A stretch of 64,000 nucleotides of DNA, taken from positions 2,666,001 through 2,730,000 of the forward strand of contig NZ_CP197401.1 of assembly GCF_052162025.1 (NCBI RefSeq), written 5' to 3'. The translations under genes were made by a program, and so were the position numbers. Below are positions 7,942-18,081 of the stretch, one piece after another. The stretch is from Methylobacter sp015476545 (GTDB lineage Bacteria > Pseudomonadota > Gammaproteobacteria > Methylococcales > Methylomonadaceae). The first letter of the stretch is position 1, and the number at the start of each line of letters is the position of its first letter. The notes under the pieces were generated by a model that worked only from the letters and a program-made list of their open reading frames with translations, was not told where the DNA came from and did not search any database.

Positions 7942-9222
7942 ATGAAAAAAGACTTAAATCACTCCGTAATTGGAGTCATTGGCCTGGGATATGTCGGCCT
8001 GCCACTGGCTGTCGAGTTTGGCCGCCACTATCCTACTGTGGGTTTTGATATCAACGAAAAACGCATTGAAGAACTCCAGGCGGGCGAAGATCGGACTCTC
8101 GAGGTTTCCGATGATGAACTCAAGCTAGCTGTCAAATTGCGCTATACTGCAAAATTGGAAACACTTCGGGAATGCAATACTTTTATTGTCACCGTACCCA
8201 CGCCCGTAGACAAACACAACCGGCCTGACCTCACGCCGCTTATCAAAGCCAGCGAGACGCTCGGCAAAGTCATCAAGAAAAACGATGTAGTGATTTACGA
8301 ATCAACCGTCTATCCCGGCGCTACCGAAGAAGACTGTATCCCGGTCATTGAAAAAATTTCCGGCCTTAAATTCAATGTCGACTTCTTTGCCGGCTACAGC
8401 CCCGAACGCATCAATCCCGGCGACAAAGAGCATCGCTTCACCACCATCAAAAAAGTCACTTCAGGCTCCACGCCGGAAATAGCCGACTATGTCGATGCGC
8501 TCTATGCCAGCGTCGTGACTGCCGGCACGCATAAGGCGTCCAGCATCAAAGTGGCGGAAGCCGCCAAAGTCATCGAGAATACCCAGCGCGACGTCAATAT
8601 CGCACTCATCAACGAGCTGGCCCTCATATTCAACCGCATGGGCATTAATACCGAAGAAGTATTAAAAGCAGCCGGCAGCAAATGGAACTTCCTGCCTTTC
8701 CGGCCCGGCCTGGTAGGCGGACACTGTATTGGCGTCGATCCTTACTATCTGACACACAAAGCACAGGAACTCGGCTACCATGCCGAAGTCATCCTGTCCG
8801 GCCGGCGCATCAATGACGGCATGGGCGCTTACGTGGCCGACCAGGTTGCGCGGCTTATGACGCAAAAGCGCATTCATGTTGTCGATGCCAGAATCCTGGT
8901 AATGGGTCTGACCTTTAAGGAAAACTGCCCTGACCTGCGCAATACCAAAGTCGTGGACATCATCAACGAATTCAAAGCGCTCAATGCTCAAGTGGATGTT
9001 TATGACCCCTGGATAGACGCCGCCGAAGCGCAGCACGAATATGGAATAACACCTGTTAGCGAATTGACTAAAGGCCACTATGACGCAATCGTCCTGGCGG
9101 TATCGCACAAACAGTTTGTTGAAATGGGTGTGGAAAAAATTCGTACATTAGGTAAATCGAATTCCATATTGTTCGACGTGAAATATCTCTTTCCTGCAAA
9201 TCAAGTGGATGGAAGACTTTAG
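7942..9222 (+). CDS. tviB: UDP-N-acetylglucosamine 6-dehydrogenase (TviB/WbpO type)
   Basis: A 426-residue nucleotide-sugar dehydrogenase. VIGVIGLGYVGLPLAVEFGR is the NAD site, STVYPGATEE and SPERINPGD are typical of the WbpO/TviB branch, and GGHCIGVDPYYL near residue 260 holds the catalytic cysteine. It should oxidise UDP-GlcNAc (or UDP-GalNAc) to the uronic acid. It lies 51 bp after wecA on the same strand and is followed by the matching 4-epimerase. Together with that gene it points to a HexNAc-uronic acid in the polymer. Confidence 0.9.
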   Translation: MKKDLNHSVIGVIGLGYVGLPLAVEFGRHYPTVGFDINEKRIEELQAGEDRTLEVSDDELKLAVKLRYTAKLETLRECNTFIVTVPTPVDKHNRPDLTPLIKASETLGKVIKKNDVVIYESTVYPGATEEDCIPVIEKISGLKFNVDFFAGYSPERINPGDKEHRFTTIKKVTSGSTPEIADYVDALYASVVTAGTHKASSIKVAEAAKVIENTQRDVNIALINELALIFNRMGINTEEVLKAAGSKWNFLPFRPGLVGGHCIGVDPYYLTHKAQELGYHAEVILSGRRINDGMGAYVADQVARLMTQKRIHVVDARILVMGLTFKENCPDLRNTKVVDIINEFKALNAQVDVYDPWIDAAEAQHEYGITPVSELTKGHYDAIVLAVSHKQFVEMGVEKIRTLGKSNSILFDVKYLFPANQVDGRL

Positions 9223-9563
9223 TCGAGGGAGTTTAGAAGTAATGCTCCTAATTGACTAATGAGCAGACTCCATCCCAACTTGCCTTTCAGCTAACAGGAA
9301 GCAAGCTTGTGTGCAGTTGTTTAGTTTAAGACTAGACGGCTCCACATGGGGCGATGCCCGACCGTTAGCTAAATTGATCGACAGAACTGGATGTGATGCA
9401 ACCAACCAATATAGCTATCCGTTCTTTACGGATGCTTTGAAGAATAAGTACCTTCCTCTATCCTTTAGGTTTTGCAAAGAAAAAGAAAAGAAAACTAGCA
9501 AACCTGCTGAATCTTCAAAAATCGCAAAAATTGAATATCCTATAAAACTAATTAAATAATTAA
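9223..9563. other. Intergenic region tviB-tviC, no gene recognised
   Basis: A 341-bp gap. An open frame of about 80 codons at 9311-9559 lacks a ribosome site and resembles nothing I know. Base usage is unlike the flanking enzymes. It may be a remnant or a spacer with a promoter for the epimerase gene. Confidence 0.3.
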
Positions 9564-10631
9564 ATGATCGCGCCATCAAACAACCAATACGAAAAACTTC
9601 AAACAGACCTCATCGCCAATCCCCACACTTGGCTCATTACTGGTGTAGCGGGCTTCATCGGCAGCAACCTGCTCGAAGCGCTACTCAAACTCAATCAGAG
9701 AGTCGTTGGGTTAGATAACTTTGCCACAGGGTATCAACGCAACCTAGACGAAGTACAATCACTGGTTACACCAGAACAGTGGGCTAACTTCCACTTCATC
9801 CAAGGCGATATCCGCAACCTAGAAGAGTGCCAGCGCGCCATGGTGTGGCGTGAAGGGACAGCCGTCGAATATGTCCTCCACCAAGCTGCCTTGGGCTCCG
9901 TACCGCGCTCAATTGAGAATCCCATTCATGCCAACGACAACAACATTTCCGGTTTCTTGAACATTCTGGTGGCCGCGCGGGATGCTAAAGTAAAACGCCT
10001 TGTCTATGCTGCATCCAGTTCTACCTATGGTGATCACCCAGGTTTACCCAAAGTTGAGGATAACATAGGCAACCCACTTTCACCTTATGCAGTTACCAAG
10101 CTAGTCAATGAGCTGTATGCCCAGGTTTTTGCCCGGAATTATGAATTCAAGACCATCGGGCTGAGATATTTCAATGTATTTGGACCAAGACAAGATCCAA
10201 ACGGCGCGTATGCAGCCGTTATACCTAAATGGGTCGAGGCCATGATTACCAATAAACCGGTCTATATTAATGGCGACGGAGAAACAAGCCGAGACTTTTG
10301 TTATATAGATAATACCGTTCAAGTCAATATTATGGCTGCTGTCGCCGGTGATGAGTCTGCTGATCAGGTCTACAACGTAGCTGTTGGTGATCGGACCACG
10401 CTTAACGATTTGTTCGAATTAATAAGAGCGGGCCTGGAAAACGAGTATTCGCATTTGAAGAATTTCAAACCCATCTATCAAGATTTTCGTGCAGGAGATA
10501 TAAGGCATTCGCTTGCTGATATATCCAAAGCTAAAAATCTGTTGGGCTATTGCCCTAGCCATTGTATTAAAGCTGGGATTAAGGAAGCGCTTAAATGGTA
10601 TGTTAATGATATTGCTGATAGAAAACTATAA
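9564..10631 (+). CDS. tviC: UDP-GlcNAc/GlcNAcA C4-epimerase (TviC/WbpP type)
   Basis: A 355-residue extended short-chain dehydrogenase. GVAGFIGSNLLEALL near residue 27 is the NAD site, and AASSSTYGDHPGLPK with YAVTK (about 145-175) supplies the Ser-Tyr-Lys triad. The ~15-residue N-terminal extension and the HQAALGSVPRSIENP segment are typical of the WbpP/TviC group, which interconverts UDP-GlcNAc(A) and UDP-GalNAc(A). With the preceding dehydrogenase it should supply UDP-GalNAcA. The gap before it suggests it may have its own promoter. Confidence 0.88.
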   Translation: MIAPSNNQYEKLQTDLIANPHTWLITGVAGFIGSNLLEALLKLNQRVVGLDNFATGYQRNLDEVQSLVTPEQWANFHFIQGDIRNLEECQRAMVWREGTAVEYVLHQAALGSVPRSIENPIHANDNNISGFLNILVAARDAKVKRLVYAASSSTYGDHPGLPKVEDNIGNPLSPYAVTKLVNELYAQVFARNYEFKTIGLRYFNVFGPRQDPNGAYAAVIPKWVEAMITNKPVYINGDGETSRDFCYIDNTVQVNIMAAVAGDESADQVYNVAVGDRTTLNDLFELIRAGLENEYSHLKNFKPIYQDFRAGDIRHSLADISKAKNLLGYCPSHCIKAGIKEALKWYVNDIADRKL

Positions 10632-10938
10632 ATAAATCAATTAAATCTATCCAAATTGTAATCTGGTCAAAAATACTAAAGACACATAGCCAAGTTTTTC
10701 ACAATCTCATGCAATTAAATGAGACTTTATAGTGGACGATATCTATATGCCCCAATTCAGATATTTATACACTTAAATTTTAAAAGTACAGAAACGAATA
10801 ACTTATGCACCGAAACATAATATTTATCGGGCAATTAAAGGATGACAGATCAATATATTGAAAATATTTATAGTAAATTACTAAACAAATAGAAGCATCT
10901 TAGGCCGGTTAATTGAAATTTTTAAGAGTAGATAATGT
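10632..10938. other. AT-rich intergenic region, no feature recognised
   Basis: A 307-bp AT-rich gap between the epimerase gene and the AT-rich acyltransferase-glycosyltransferase-flippase block. It marks a clear change in base composition. I see no gene, repeat or convincing promoter. Confidence 0.3.
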
Positions 10939-11979
10939 ATGTTTGCAATAGTAGATTTATGGCGATCTATTGCTGTGTTCTTGGTTGTCCTAGCACACAC
11001 TTTAACTTGGTGGGGCAATCCTGTTTTCTTTAAATTTATAAAACCAAGTTTATTGGGCTTGACAGGTGTTGCAATATTTTTTGTATTAACCAGTTATGTC
11101 TTAATGTTTTCACTAGATCGTTTAAAAAAAACAAGTAATAAATTATATATTGACTTTATAACAAGACGATTTTTTCGTATTTATCCTTTAGCAATTATAG
11201 CGGTGATATTGTATTACCATTTTAATATACCTTCTTACTTTGAAAATGGAACAGATTTTCTTCCAGCATATGTATCCGTAAGTGGTTTAATCCAAAATAT
11301 ATTGTTAATTCAAAACTTCACAGTTGAAAAAGATATTTTAGGACCATTGTGGAGTTTACCTTATGAATTTCAAATGTATTTATTGTTACCTATAATTTTC
11401 ACTTATATTGGAAATACAGATTCAAAATGGCGAGGTATTTTTTTGTTTTTCATATTGTGTCTTAGTTTTTTTGTCGCCACTGACAAAATGGATACTATAA
11501 ATAAACTGTTCAGTTACTTTGAAATTCCTGCTTATACCAAATGGGGGCTTTGTTTTATTCCAGGAGTAATGGCATATTACGCTCAAAAAGAATTCAGCGG
11601 TAAAAAACTAAACTTTGCTTATATATGGCCTATTTTAGGATTAATTTTATTTTCAAGGATATTGAATTATAATTTTTTTATTCAAATTTTAAGTGCAATT
11701 TTAGTTGGCTTTACACTGGTTATCATCAAAGACGACTTTAATCCTTATTTAAAGAAAATGTGTTCGACAATATCAAAATACTCATATGGTATCTATTTGT
11801 CACACATGTTGGCTATTTATTTGGGATTTGAACTTTTTGGTAAATCATTAATAGGATGGATGGTGTTCCTAATGAGCCTATTTATTTTACCAGTGCTTTG
11901 CTTTCATTTAATAGAAAAACCTTTTATGGATTATGGAAAACGTTTGTGCCTAAAAAAATATACTAGAGCTGGCGTGTAA
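10939..11979 (+). CDS. Acyltransferase family 3 membrane protein
   Basis: A 346-residue polytopic protein of the OafA/NodX acyltransferase group, which O-acylates sugars of surface glycans. The start FAIVDLWRSIAVFLVVLAHT carries the conserved R and the TM1 histidine, and RRFFRIYPLAIIAVILYY is the second motif (RRxxRIxP). About ten hydrophobic segments follow. Only one nucleotide separates it from the next gene. The coding region is strongly AT-rich compared with tviB, suggesting separate origin for this block. Confidence 0.85.
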   Translation: MFAIVDLWRSIAVFLVVLAHTLTWWGNPVFFKFIKPSLLGLTGVAIFFVLTSYVLMFSLDRLKKTSNKLYIDFITRRFFRIYPLAIIAVILYYHFNIPSYFENGTDFLPAYVSVSGLIQNILLIQNFTVEKDILGPLWSLPYEFQMYLLLPIIFTYIGNTDSKWRGIFLFFILCLSFFVATDKMDTINKLFSYFEIPAYTKWGLCFIPGVMAYYAQKEFSGKKLNFAYIWPILGLILFSRILNYNFFIQILSAILVGFTLVIIKDDFNPYLKKMCSTISKYSYGIYLSHMLAIYLGFELFGKSLIGWMVFLMSLFILPVLCFHLIEKPFMDYGKRLCLKKYTRAGV

Positions 11980-11980
11980 A

Positions 11981-13123
11981 ATGAAAATTGGGTTTATCTG
12001 CAATGAATTTCCGCCAGGAAAATGTGGCGGCATAGGTGTTTTCACAAGTGAACTAGCTGAAAATTTAGTCAAAAATAATTGTCATGTAGTAGTAATTGGT
12101 ATTTATGGAGACCTGGAAAACGATCAATGCACGACCGAGCATAATGGTTTGTTGACTGTATATAAATTGGCATCAGATAAAGGAAAATTTGCGACATATA
12201 GAAATAGAATTCGCATATTTCACTTAGTTAAAAAATTGGCTGATCAGGGTGATATACAGCTAATTGAATTACCTGATTTTGAAGGTTGGGCTGCTGGCTG
12301 GCCAAAACTAAAAATTCCGGTAATAGTTCGGCTGCACGGATCCTTGACTTATTTTGCTGCAGAAATGAGCGAGAAAGTTTCTGTTATAACTCGATTATTG
12401 GAGAAACTCTCTTTAAATCGAGCAAATACTATTGTTTCAGTTAGTGAATATACTGCAAATAAAACTAAACGCTTATTTTCTATAAAGAAAAATATATCTG
12501 TTATTTATAATACAGTTATCTTGCCGCATGAAAGTCGCTGTAAAAAAAACTATGAGCCAACGTACACGATAACCTATAGCGGTTCCTTAGTAAAAAAGAA
12601 AGGAGTATTCTCTCTAGCCGAAGCGTGGCCGCTGGTCAAAAAACAATACCCTCAAGCAAAATTAATCATGATCGGCAAGGATGTATTGTATCAAGGTGAA
12701 TCGGCCCAAAAAATAATCAAAAGGCTGGCGGGCGACAATACTGATTCGATTAGTTTTACTGGACATCTCAGTAAAACAGAAATGGAAAACATGCTGGCTA
12801 ATTCAGACCTAGCTATCTATCCATCCTACTCAGAAGCATTTGCCCTAGCTCCAATGGAAGCAATGGCTTTAGGAGTTCCTACAATTTATTCATCTTGTGC
12901 AAGTGGGCCTGAGTTAATTGCAGATAAGGAAGGCTATCTCTGTGATCCTAATAACATACATGATATCAGCCAAAAAATATGTCAGTTATTAGTAAATGAG
13001 AAATTACGCAAACAATTAGGTGCTGATGGGCGGAAAAGAGTTTTACAAAACTTTTCAAACACTGACATTTTTAATAAAAATATTGAACTATATAAAAAGT
13101 TAATAAATGAGCAAGAAAATTAA
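11981..13123 (+). CDS. Glycosyltransferase family 4
   Basis: A 380-residue GT-B fold enzyme. The N-terminus MKIGFICNEFPPGKCGGIGV with the GGIG loop and the C-terminal YPSYSEAFALAPMEAMALG (E-x7-E nucleotide-sugar motif) are typical GT4 features. It starts 1 nt after the acyltransferase stop and overlaps the flippase gene by 17 bp, so these genes are translationally coupled. Donor and acceptor cannot be told from sequence. Confidence 0.87.
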   Translation: MKIGFICNEFPPGKCGGIGVFTSELAENLVKNNCHVVVIGIYGDLENDQCTTEHNGLLTVYKLASDKGKFATYRNRIRIFHLVKKLADQGDIQLIELPDFEGWAAGWPKLKIPVIVRLHGSLTYFAAEMSEKVSVITRLLEKLSLNRANTIVSVSEYTANKTKRLFSIKKNISVIYNTVILPHESRCKKNYEPTYTITYSGSLVKKKGVFSLAEAWPLVKKQYPQAKLIMIGKDVLYQGESAQKIIKRLAGDNTDSISFTGHLSKTEMENMLANSDLAIYPSYSEAFALAPMEAMALGVPTIYSSCASGPELIADKEGYLCDPNNIHDISQKICQLLVNEKLRKQLGADGRKRVLQNFSNTDIFNKNIELYKKLINEQEN

Positions 13124-14534
13124 TCATGGTGCGGTATGGTCAATTGGATCTCAATTTGTTAATTATTCGTTGTCATTAGTTTTTACCGCGATCCTAGCCC
13201 GCTTGGTTTTACCTGAGCATTACGGCCTGTTTAACATGGTTTCCACAGTAACCGCTTTTTTTATGATTTTCGCTGACGGAGGTTTGGCTTGGTCGATTAT
13301 TCAGAAAAAAGAAATTAGTGACGCAGCTGTATCAAATTTATTTTGGATTAATGCTGGCTTAGGCGGTTTGATGGCACTTATGTGCCTATTAATTGCTCCT
13401 CTGTTAGCAAATTTTTATGGCTATGATGAGTTAGCTAATCTAACTGCCATAATGAGTATAAATTTTATTCTCACTGGTTTGACTGTACCTGGAACTGCGT
13501 GGTTAAAAAGGCAATTAAAATTACGTGAAATTGCGGTGATTAATATTCTTGCATTGCTGGCAGCAGGCGTAGGCGGCGTATATGCAGCCTATGCAGGTTT
13601 TGGGTATTGGTCTTTGGCTGTCCAAACCTTGATTAAGGGAATTATTACACTCTTAGGGACACTTGCTATAGCCAAAATGCCATTACAATTCTATTGTAGC
13701 AAAACACCAACTATGGACATGGTTAAATTCAGCGGCGGCTTGCTAGGTTTTGGAGCTGTTAATTATTTTTCCAGAAATTTGGACAGTATTTTAATTGCTA
13801 AAACCTTAGGAGCTGAAGAGCTGGCTTTTTATGAGAAAGCCTATTTCATAATGACTCTTCCTAGTATGTTAACAACTGGCGCATTGACAGGTTTAATGGT
13901 TTCTGTATTAGCAAAGCATCAAGACAATACAGTTTTGTTCCACCTTTACTATAAGAGAGCTTTACGTTTAATTGCATTATTCTGTTTTTCCATAGCTGGA
14001 TATTTTCTAGTTTTTCCTCAAGATATTATATTATTACTATATGGGAATCGCTGGAATAATGCTATTCCTCTTCTACAAATTCTCTCGATAGCAGGTATAA
14101 CGCAACCTTTGTACAACACTATGGGTTGGTTATTTACCGCCAAAGGTAAGAGTAAGCCAATGTTCTACTGGGGTATCATTTCGGCTATTATTTTAAGTGC
14201 CGGTTTCTTTATTGGTGTTAAATGGGGATCTGTAGGTGTCGCCTGGAGTTATTCTTTAGTTATGGGTATTATTTTAAGTTTTTCGGCATTAGCATTTGCG
14301 CATTATATTGCTGGCATTTCATTGTTAAAAACGATCATTTTTTTAACGCCTGTAACCATTATATCTATTCTATCTTTAACTCTGACTTGGTGGTTATCTA
14401 TTAATTATTTATCTGATTTTGGGTTATTGCTAAATATCTTTGTTCGTATTAGCTTAATTATAATAAGTACATTATTGTTATTAATAACGTTTTATCGAAC
14501 CAACGTTATTGGCTTAATAAAAATATCAGAATAA
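13107..14534 (+). CDS. wzx: Wzx-type polysaccharide flippase
   Basis: A 475-residue integral membrane protein of the MOP superfamily with about 12-14 hydrophobic segments. The start NHGAVWSIGSQFVNYSLSLV and ARLVLPEHYGLFNMV follow the WzxC/TuaB pattern of lipid-linked repeat-unit exporters. It should flip undecaprenyl-PP-oligosaccharide across the inner membrane for polymerisation by the Wzy protein encoded at 18066. It overlaps the upstream GT4 gene by 17 bp and is followed after 3 nt by another glycosyltransferase. Confidence 0.88.
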   Translation: MSKKINHGAVWSIGSQFVNYSLSLVFTAILARLVLPEHYGLFNMVSTVTAFFMIFADGGLAWSIIQKKEISDAAVSNLFWINAGLGGLMALMCLLIAPLLANFYGYDELANLTAIMSINFILTGLTVPGTAWLKRQLKLREIAVINILALLAAGVGGVYAAYAGFGYWSLAVQTLIKGIITLLGTLAIAKMPLQFYCSKTPTMDMVKFSGGLLGFGAVNYFSRNLDSILIAKTLGAEELAFYEKAYFIMTLPSMLTTGALTGLMVSVLAKHQDNTVLFHLYYKRALRLIALFCFSIAGYFLVFPQDIILLLYGNRWNNAIPLLQILSIAGITQPLYNTMGWLFTAKGKSKPMFYWGIISAIILSAGFFIGVKWGSVGVAWSYSLVMGIILSFSALAFAHYIAGISLLKTIIFLTPVTIISILSLTLTWWLSINYLSDFGLLLNIFVRISLIIISTLLLLITFYRTNVIGLIKISE

Positions 14535-14537
14535 CCT

Positions 14538-15878
14538 ATGAAGCCTATCCTTCTCATTACGCCTTATTTCGCCCCCCAAACTCATGCTGCCGTTTTCCGA
14601 GTTTATAAATTAGCTAAATATCTAGCTGATCATAATTTTAAAGTGCATGTATTAACGGTTGATATTAATTATCTTTATAATGAAGAACTGTCCTTGTTAG
14701 CTGATCTTCCTGATAGTGTTGAAATCCACTATGCCCGTTACATAGAGCCGACCTTAAGAGGCATCCGAATGGCTTTAGGTGGCAAGGATAGAAGCTTTAA
14801 GGCAGTTAAAAGCGAATTAAAACCAGAAAGATCTGAAGAGAATAATGTTAACCTTCAGATAAAACCATCTCCAAAACAGAAAATTAAAAAGATATTAAGT
14901 CAGACTTATTCTCATGCTGTCAGTGCTGTTAATAACCCTGATGCATACTGGACATGGCGCAATTCAGCTACTAAAAAGGCGCTGCAAATAATGCAACAGC
15001 ATGATATTCAGGTGTTTTACACAACTTCAGTTCCTTATACTATGAGCAACATCGGGCTGTCACTTAAAGAAAAAGGCTACAAATGGGTTGCTGACTTTAG
15101 AGATCCTTTCCTTATTGGCAGATATATAACTTCCTCTAATCGCATTAATAAAAACCGTAAAAATCTCATACATAAAACTTTAGAAAAAGCAGATGTTGTT
15201 ACAGTATTATCATCTTCTTATCCCATGATTTATGGTGACTTTTTAGATATATCTGAACGTGATTTTGTCTTTATACCAACAGGCTTAGACGAAGCTTATA
15301 TACCTGAACAAGTCACTAAAAAAGAAAATTATATTTTGTTTTCAGGAGAGTTTCAGGCTGATTATGGAAAAGAGTTTTTTGCTAGTTTTTCACATGTGAT
15401 GAAATTAGCGGATGATAAAAATATTATTCCAGATATTTATATCATAGGTAGAAAAGAAATCAATTACCCATTAGTTAATCCATTGGTTATAAAATATGGT
15501 ATGCAGCAAAAAATACGCTACATTGACCATATACCTCAAACTGATCTTTACAAACTTATTGTTGCTTCAAAAGCGTGTTTATTGATTAGCGGCAGATACA
15601 GCCATTGGTGGAATAACTTTGCTAAAATGGTAGATTACATTGCTTTAAAGCAACCTGTTTTAGCTATCATTCCTGATCCAAGCGAAGCTCGAAAAGAATT
15701 AAGCAAAGCGGGAATAGGTTTATTTCTTGATGGTAATAGTGAAGAAAATGCCCAGTTAATGCTGCAGTTTTTTAACGATGAGCTAAGGTTAGAGCCAACT
15801 GACTATTGTTCTCGTTATCTTGCAAAGACCCAAGTAAATGACTTCGCCCAGATATTTAAACTACTGCATAACAATTGA
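14538..15878 (+). CDS. Glycosyltransferase (GT4-like)
   Basis: A 446-residue protein with a GT-B layout. The start MKPILLITPYFAPQTHAAVF is typical of WcaI/WbuB-like enzymes, WVADFRDPFLIGRY lies near residue 190, and a C-terminal domain (SGEFQADYGKEFF, then KMVDYIALKQPVLAI) carries the donor site. A Lys/Glu-rich insert at about residues 85-120 separates the lobes. It ends the AT-rich block that began with the acyltransferase gene. Substrate unknown. Confidence 0.8.
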   Translation: MKPILLITPYFAPQTHAAVFRVYKLAKYLADHNFKVHVLTVDINYLYNEELSLLADLPDSVEIHYARYIEPTLRGIRMALGGKDRSFKAVKSELKPERSEENNVNLQIKPSPKQKIKKILSQTYSHAVSAVNNPDAYWTWRNSATKKALQIMQQHDIQVFYTTSVPYTMSNIGLSLKEKGYKWVADFRDPFLIGRYITSSNRINKNRKNLIHKTLEKADVVTVLSSSYPMIYGDFLDISERDFVFIPTGLDEAYIPEQVTKKENYILFSGEFQADYGKEFFASFSHVMKLADDKNIIPDIYIIGRKEINYPLVNPLVIKYGMQQKIRYIDHIPQTDLYKLIVASKACLLISGRYSHWWNNFAKMVDYIALKQPVLAIIPDPSEARKELSKAGIGLFLDGNSEENAQLMLQFFNDELRLEPTDYCSRYLAKTQVNDFAQIFKLLHNN

Positions 15879-16025
15879 ATTTAAAACCTGCTTATTTGAT
15901 GTTTAGTTACGACTATTCGCCGAATGAGGGAATATTTCTCACCCATATGTTGCCCTAATTGATGAGTGAGCAGTTATTAATAAAGCAATTCAAACAATAA
16001 AGTCAAAGTCTTATAACAAAAATTG

Positions 16026-17156
16026 ATGTCTACATTATCCATACTAAGTTACGACTATCCTCCCAACGATGGTGGCATTAGTCGCCTTGTCAGCGCTGTC
16101 GTCAATGAGTTGTCTCGACGTGATCGCCAGATCGAAGTGCTGACGCTTTCAGCAGACAGGCGTCCGGGTCTCGCTCGCCCTCAAATTTCCACACAAGAGG
16201 TACCGCGCTCCAAACTGCAGCGCGACATTGCCACATTTGGCTACTTGCGAGGATTGCCTTCCAGCATTCCAGTATTGTCAACAGTGTGGAGTCCTGAAGG
16301 AGCACTGGCTTATTTAGCATGCCGCACAAACAGCATATTGATGGCACATGGTAACGAAGTGATGCCCTATCCTGGCGGGCTACGTTACTTTGTCAAAAAT
16401 TGGCTGCGACGTAAGGCGCTGTCATCGGCTCGCGCTGTAATCTGCAACAGTCGCTATACCGAACGTCTGGTTCAAGCTATCAGTCCAGAAGCCAATACCG
16501 TAGTGATCACACCGGGTGTCGATGCTACTCGTTTCAAACCTGTCGAAGATGAGCTCTTGGCGAAGCAACAGTTTCATTTGCCTACAGATCGTCGAATCAT
16601 TCTCAGCGTATCACGTATGGATGCCTATAAAGGTCACGATCTGGTACTTAACGCACTGGCGCAAATGCCGGCTGAGCGACGAGAAACATTGCATTACGTA
16701 ATAGCTGGCCGTGGACCGCATCTTGACTCATTGAAAGCGCTAGCGGTTTCTCTCGGACTAAGCAATTCAATAACCTGGCTTGGATTTGTGGCAGATGAAA
16801 ACTTGCCCACGCTATACGGTTGCGCAGACTTGTTTGTGCTATGTACAAAGGAAGATCCTCAGGCACGAGGCGTAGAAGGATTCGGTATGGTGTTTCTGGA
16901 GGCTCAGGCTACTGGAGTGCCAGTCATTGGCACTACAGCGGGAGGAATTCCTGATGCCGTGGAGGAGGGCGAAGGGGGATGGCTAATTGAACAAGGCGAT
17001 GTGACTGCTCTGCAGTTACACTTAGAGCGTCTGAGCATGGATGTTTCTTCATTCAAGGAACAGGGCTTACGCGGTCGACAACGCGCGTTGACCAAAGGGT
17101 CTTGGGAGGTTTATGTGTCGAAATTATTGAACGTAGTGGATGTTAAAGATGCCTGA
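16026..17156 (+). CDS. Glycosyltransferase family 4
   Basis: A GT4 enzyme of about 376 residues. LSYDYPPNDGGISRLVSAVV forms the N-terminal glycine loop, HGNEVMPYPGGL lies near residue 105, GVDATRFKP near 165, and EGFGMVFLEAQATGVPVIGT is the E-x7-E donor motif. The ATG at 16026 is preferred over the TTG immediately upstream. It overlaps the next gene by 17 bp and has higher GC than the genes before it. Confidence 0.88.
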   Translation: MSTLSILSYDYPPNDGGISRLVSAVVNELSRRDRQIEVLTLSADRRPGLARPQISTQEVPRSKLQRDIATFGYLRGLPSSIPVLSTVWSPEGALAYLACRTNSILMAHGNEVMPYPGGLRYFVKNWLRRKALSSARAVICNSRYTERLVQAISPEANTVVITPGVDATRFKPVEDELLAKQQFHLPTDRRIILSVSRMDAYKGHDLVLNALAQMPAERRETLHYVIAGRGPHLDSLKALAVSLGLSNSITWLGFVADENLPTLYGCADLFVLCTKEDPQARGVEGFGMVFLEAQATGVPVIGTTAGGIPDAVEEGEGGWLIEQGDVTALQLHLERLSMDVSSFKEQGLRGRQRALTKGSWEVYVSKLLNVVDVKDA

Positions 17157-18081
17157 AAAAAACTCTCTCGGCGGTGTCAGCGTCGTGATTCCAACCATCA
17201 ACCGCGCAGCAGTACTGGCTGATACAGTGCGTGATATGCTGAAACAGCAGTTTGATGATTACGAAATACTTATCGTTGATCAATCAGACGAAATCAATGA
17301 AGAAGTCCTGTCCCTGGCAAAACAAAGCACCCAGCCACGAATTCGTTATTTCAAAGCCAATTTCAAGGGGCTTCCACAAGCTCGGAATTTTGGATGGCGA
17401 CACGCAGCAAAAGATGTGGTGCTATACATTGATGACGATATCAGGACGGGATCGGGCCTTGTGCGGTCTCATTTTGATAGCCACATCAAGACAGGTGCCG
17501 ACATGGTCGCCGGTGGAATCGACGAAGCGGCGGGCGACAAGCCTTGCCAATTGCCAACCGGTTCTTTCAATTGGTGGACAGCCACAGCTACGCGTAATTT
17601 CAGCGCAACTACCTCAGGCTGGTGCTTGCACGCGCCGGGAGGAAACTTTTCCATTCGCCGATCAGTGCTTGACGCGGTCGGAGGGATTGACGAAGTACTT
17701 AGTATTGGTGCTGCACTTTATGAGGAATCCGAACTCGCGCTTCGCCTCTATAAAGCGGGCAAGCGTACCTGGTTCGAGCCATCGGCGAGGTTGCTGCATC
17801 TTGCAGCTCCGATGGGAGGATGCCGCGTCACAAAGGACTGGCCAAAATATATGTTTGGTTTAGCCCACAACCGCAGCATACTGATTTTTAGACACCTTAA
17901 GCCATGGCATCGACCAACGGCACTGTTACGATTGCTGATGCTTGGCCTTTCCTATAGCCGATTGGATCAATCCCCAAGGCCGCTATTGGCTACGCTTCGC
18001 GGTCTAACAGCAGGCCGGCGTGCGGCGGCAATGTTACCTCTCAATGCAGAACTGGATGCTATAGAATGCACTTCCTGCTGA
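17140..18081 (+). CDS. Glycosyltransferase family 2
   Basis: A 313-residue GT-A enzyme. SVVIPTINRAAVLADTVRDM is the N-terminal nucleotide site, LYIDDDIRTG near residue 95 is the DxD metal motif, and ALYEESELALRLYKAG holds the acidic catalytic ED/E element. The C-terminus has a hydrophobic patch that may touch the membrane. It overlaps both neighbours (17 bp before, 16 bp after), so it is part of one operon with the polymerase gene. Starts at 17140 or 17149 are both possible. Confidence 0.87.
   Translation: MLKMPEKNSLGGVSVVIPTINRAAVLADTVRDMLKQQFDDYEILIVDQSDEINEEVLSLAKQSTQPRIRYFKANFKGLPQARNFGWRHAAKDVVLYIDDDIRTGSGLVRSHFDSHIKTGADMVAGGIDEAAGDKPCQLPTGSFNWWTATATRNFSATTSGWCLHAPGGNFSIRRSVLDAVGGIDEVLSIGAALYEESELALRLYKAGKRTWFEPSARLLHLAAPMGGCRVTKDWPKYMFGLAHNRSILIFRHLKPWHRPTALLRLLMLGLSYSRLDQSPRPLLATLRGLTAGRRAAAMLPLNAELDAIECTSC

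Noticed and set aside
9311..9559. 82-codon frame between tviB and tviC
   Set aside because: No ribosome site or recognisable motif; kept only as part of the gap description.
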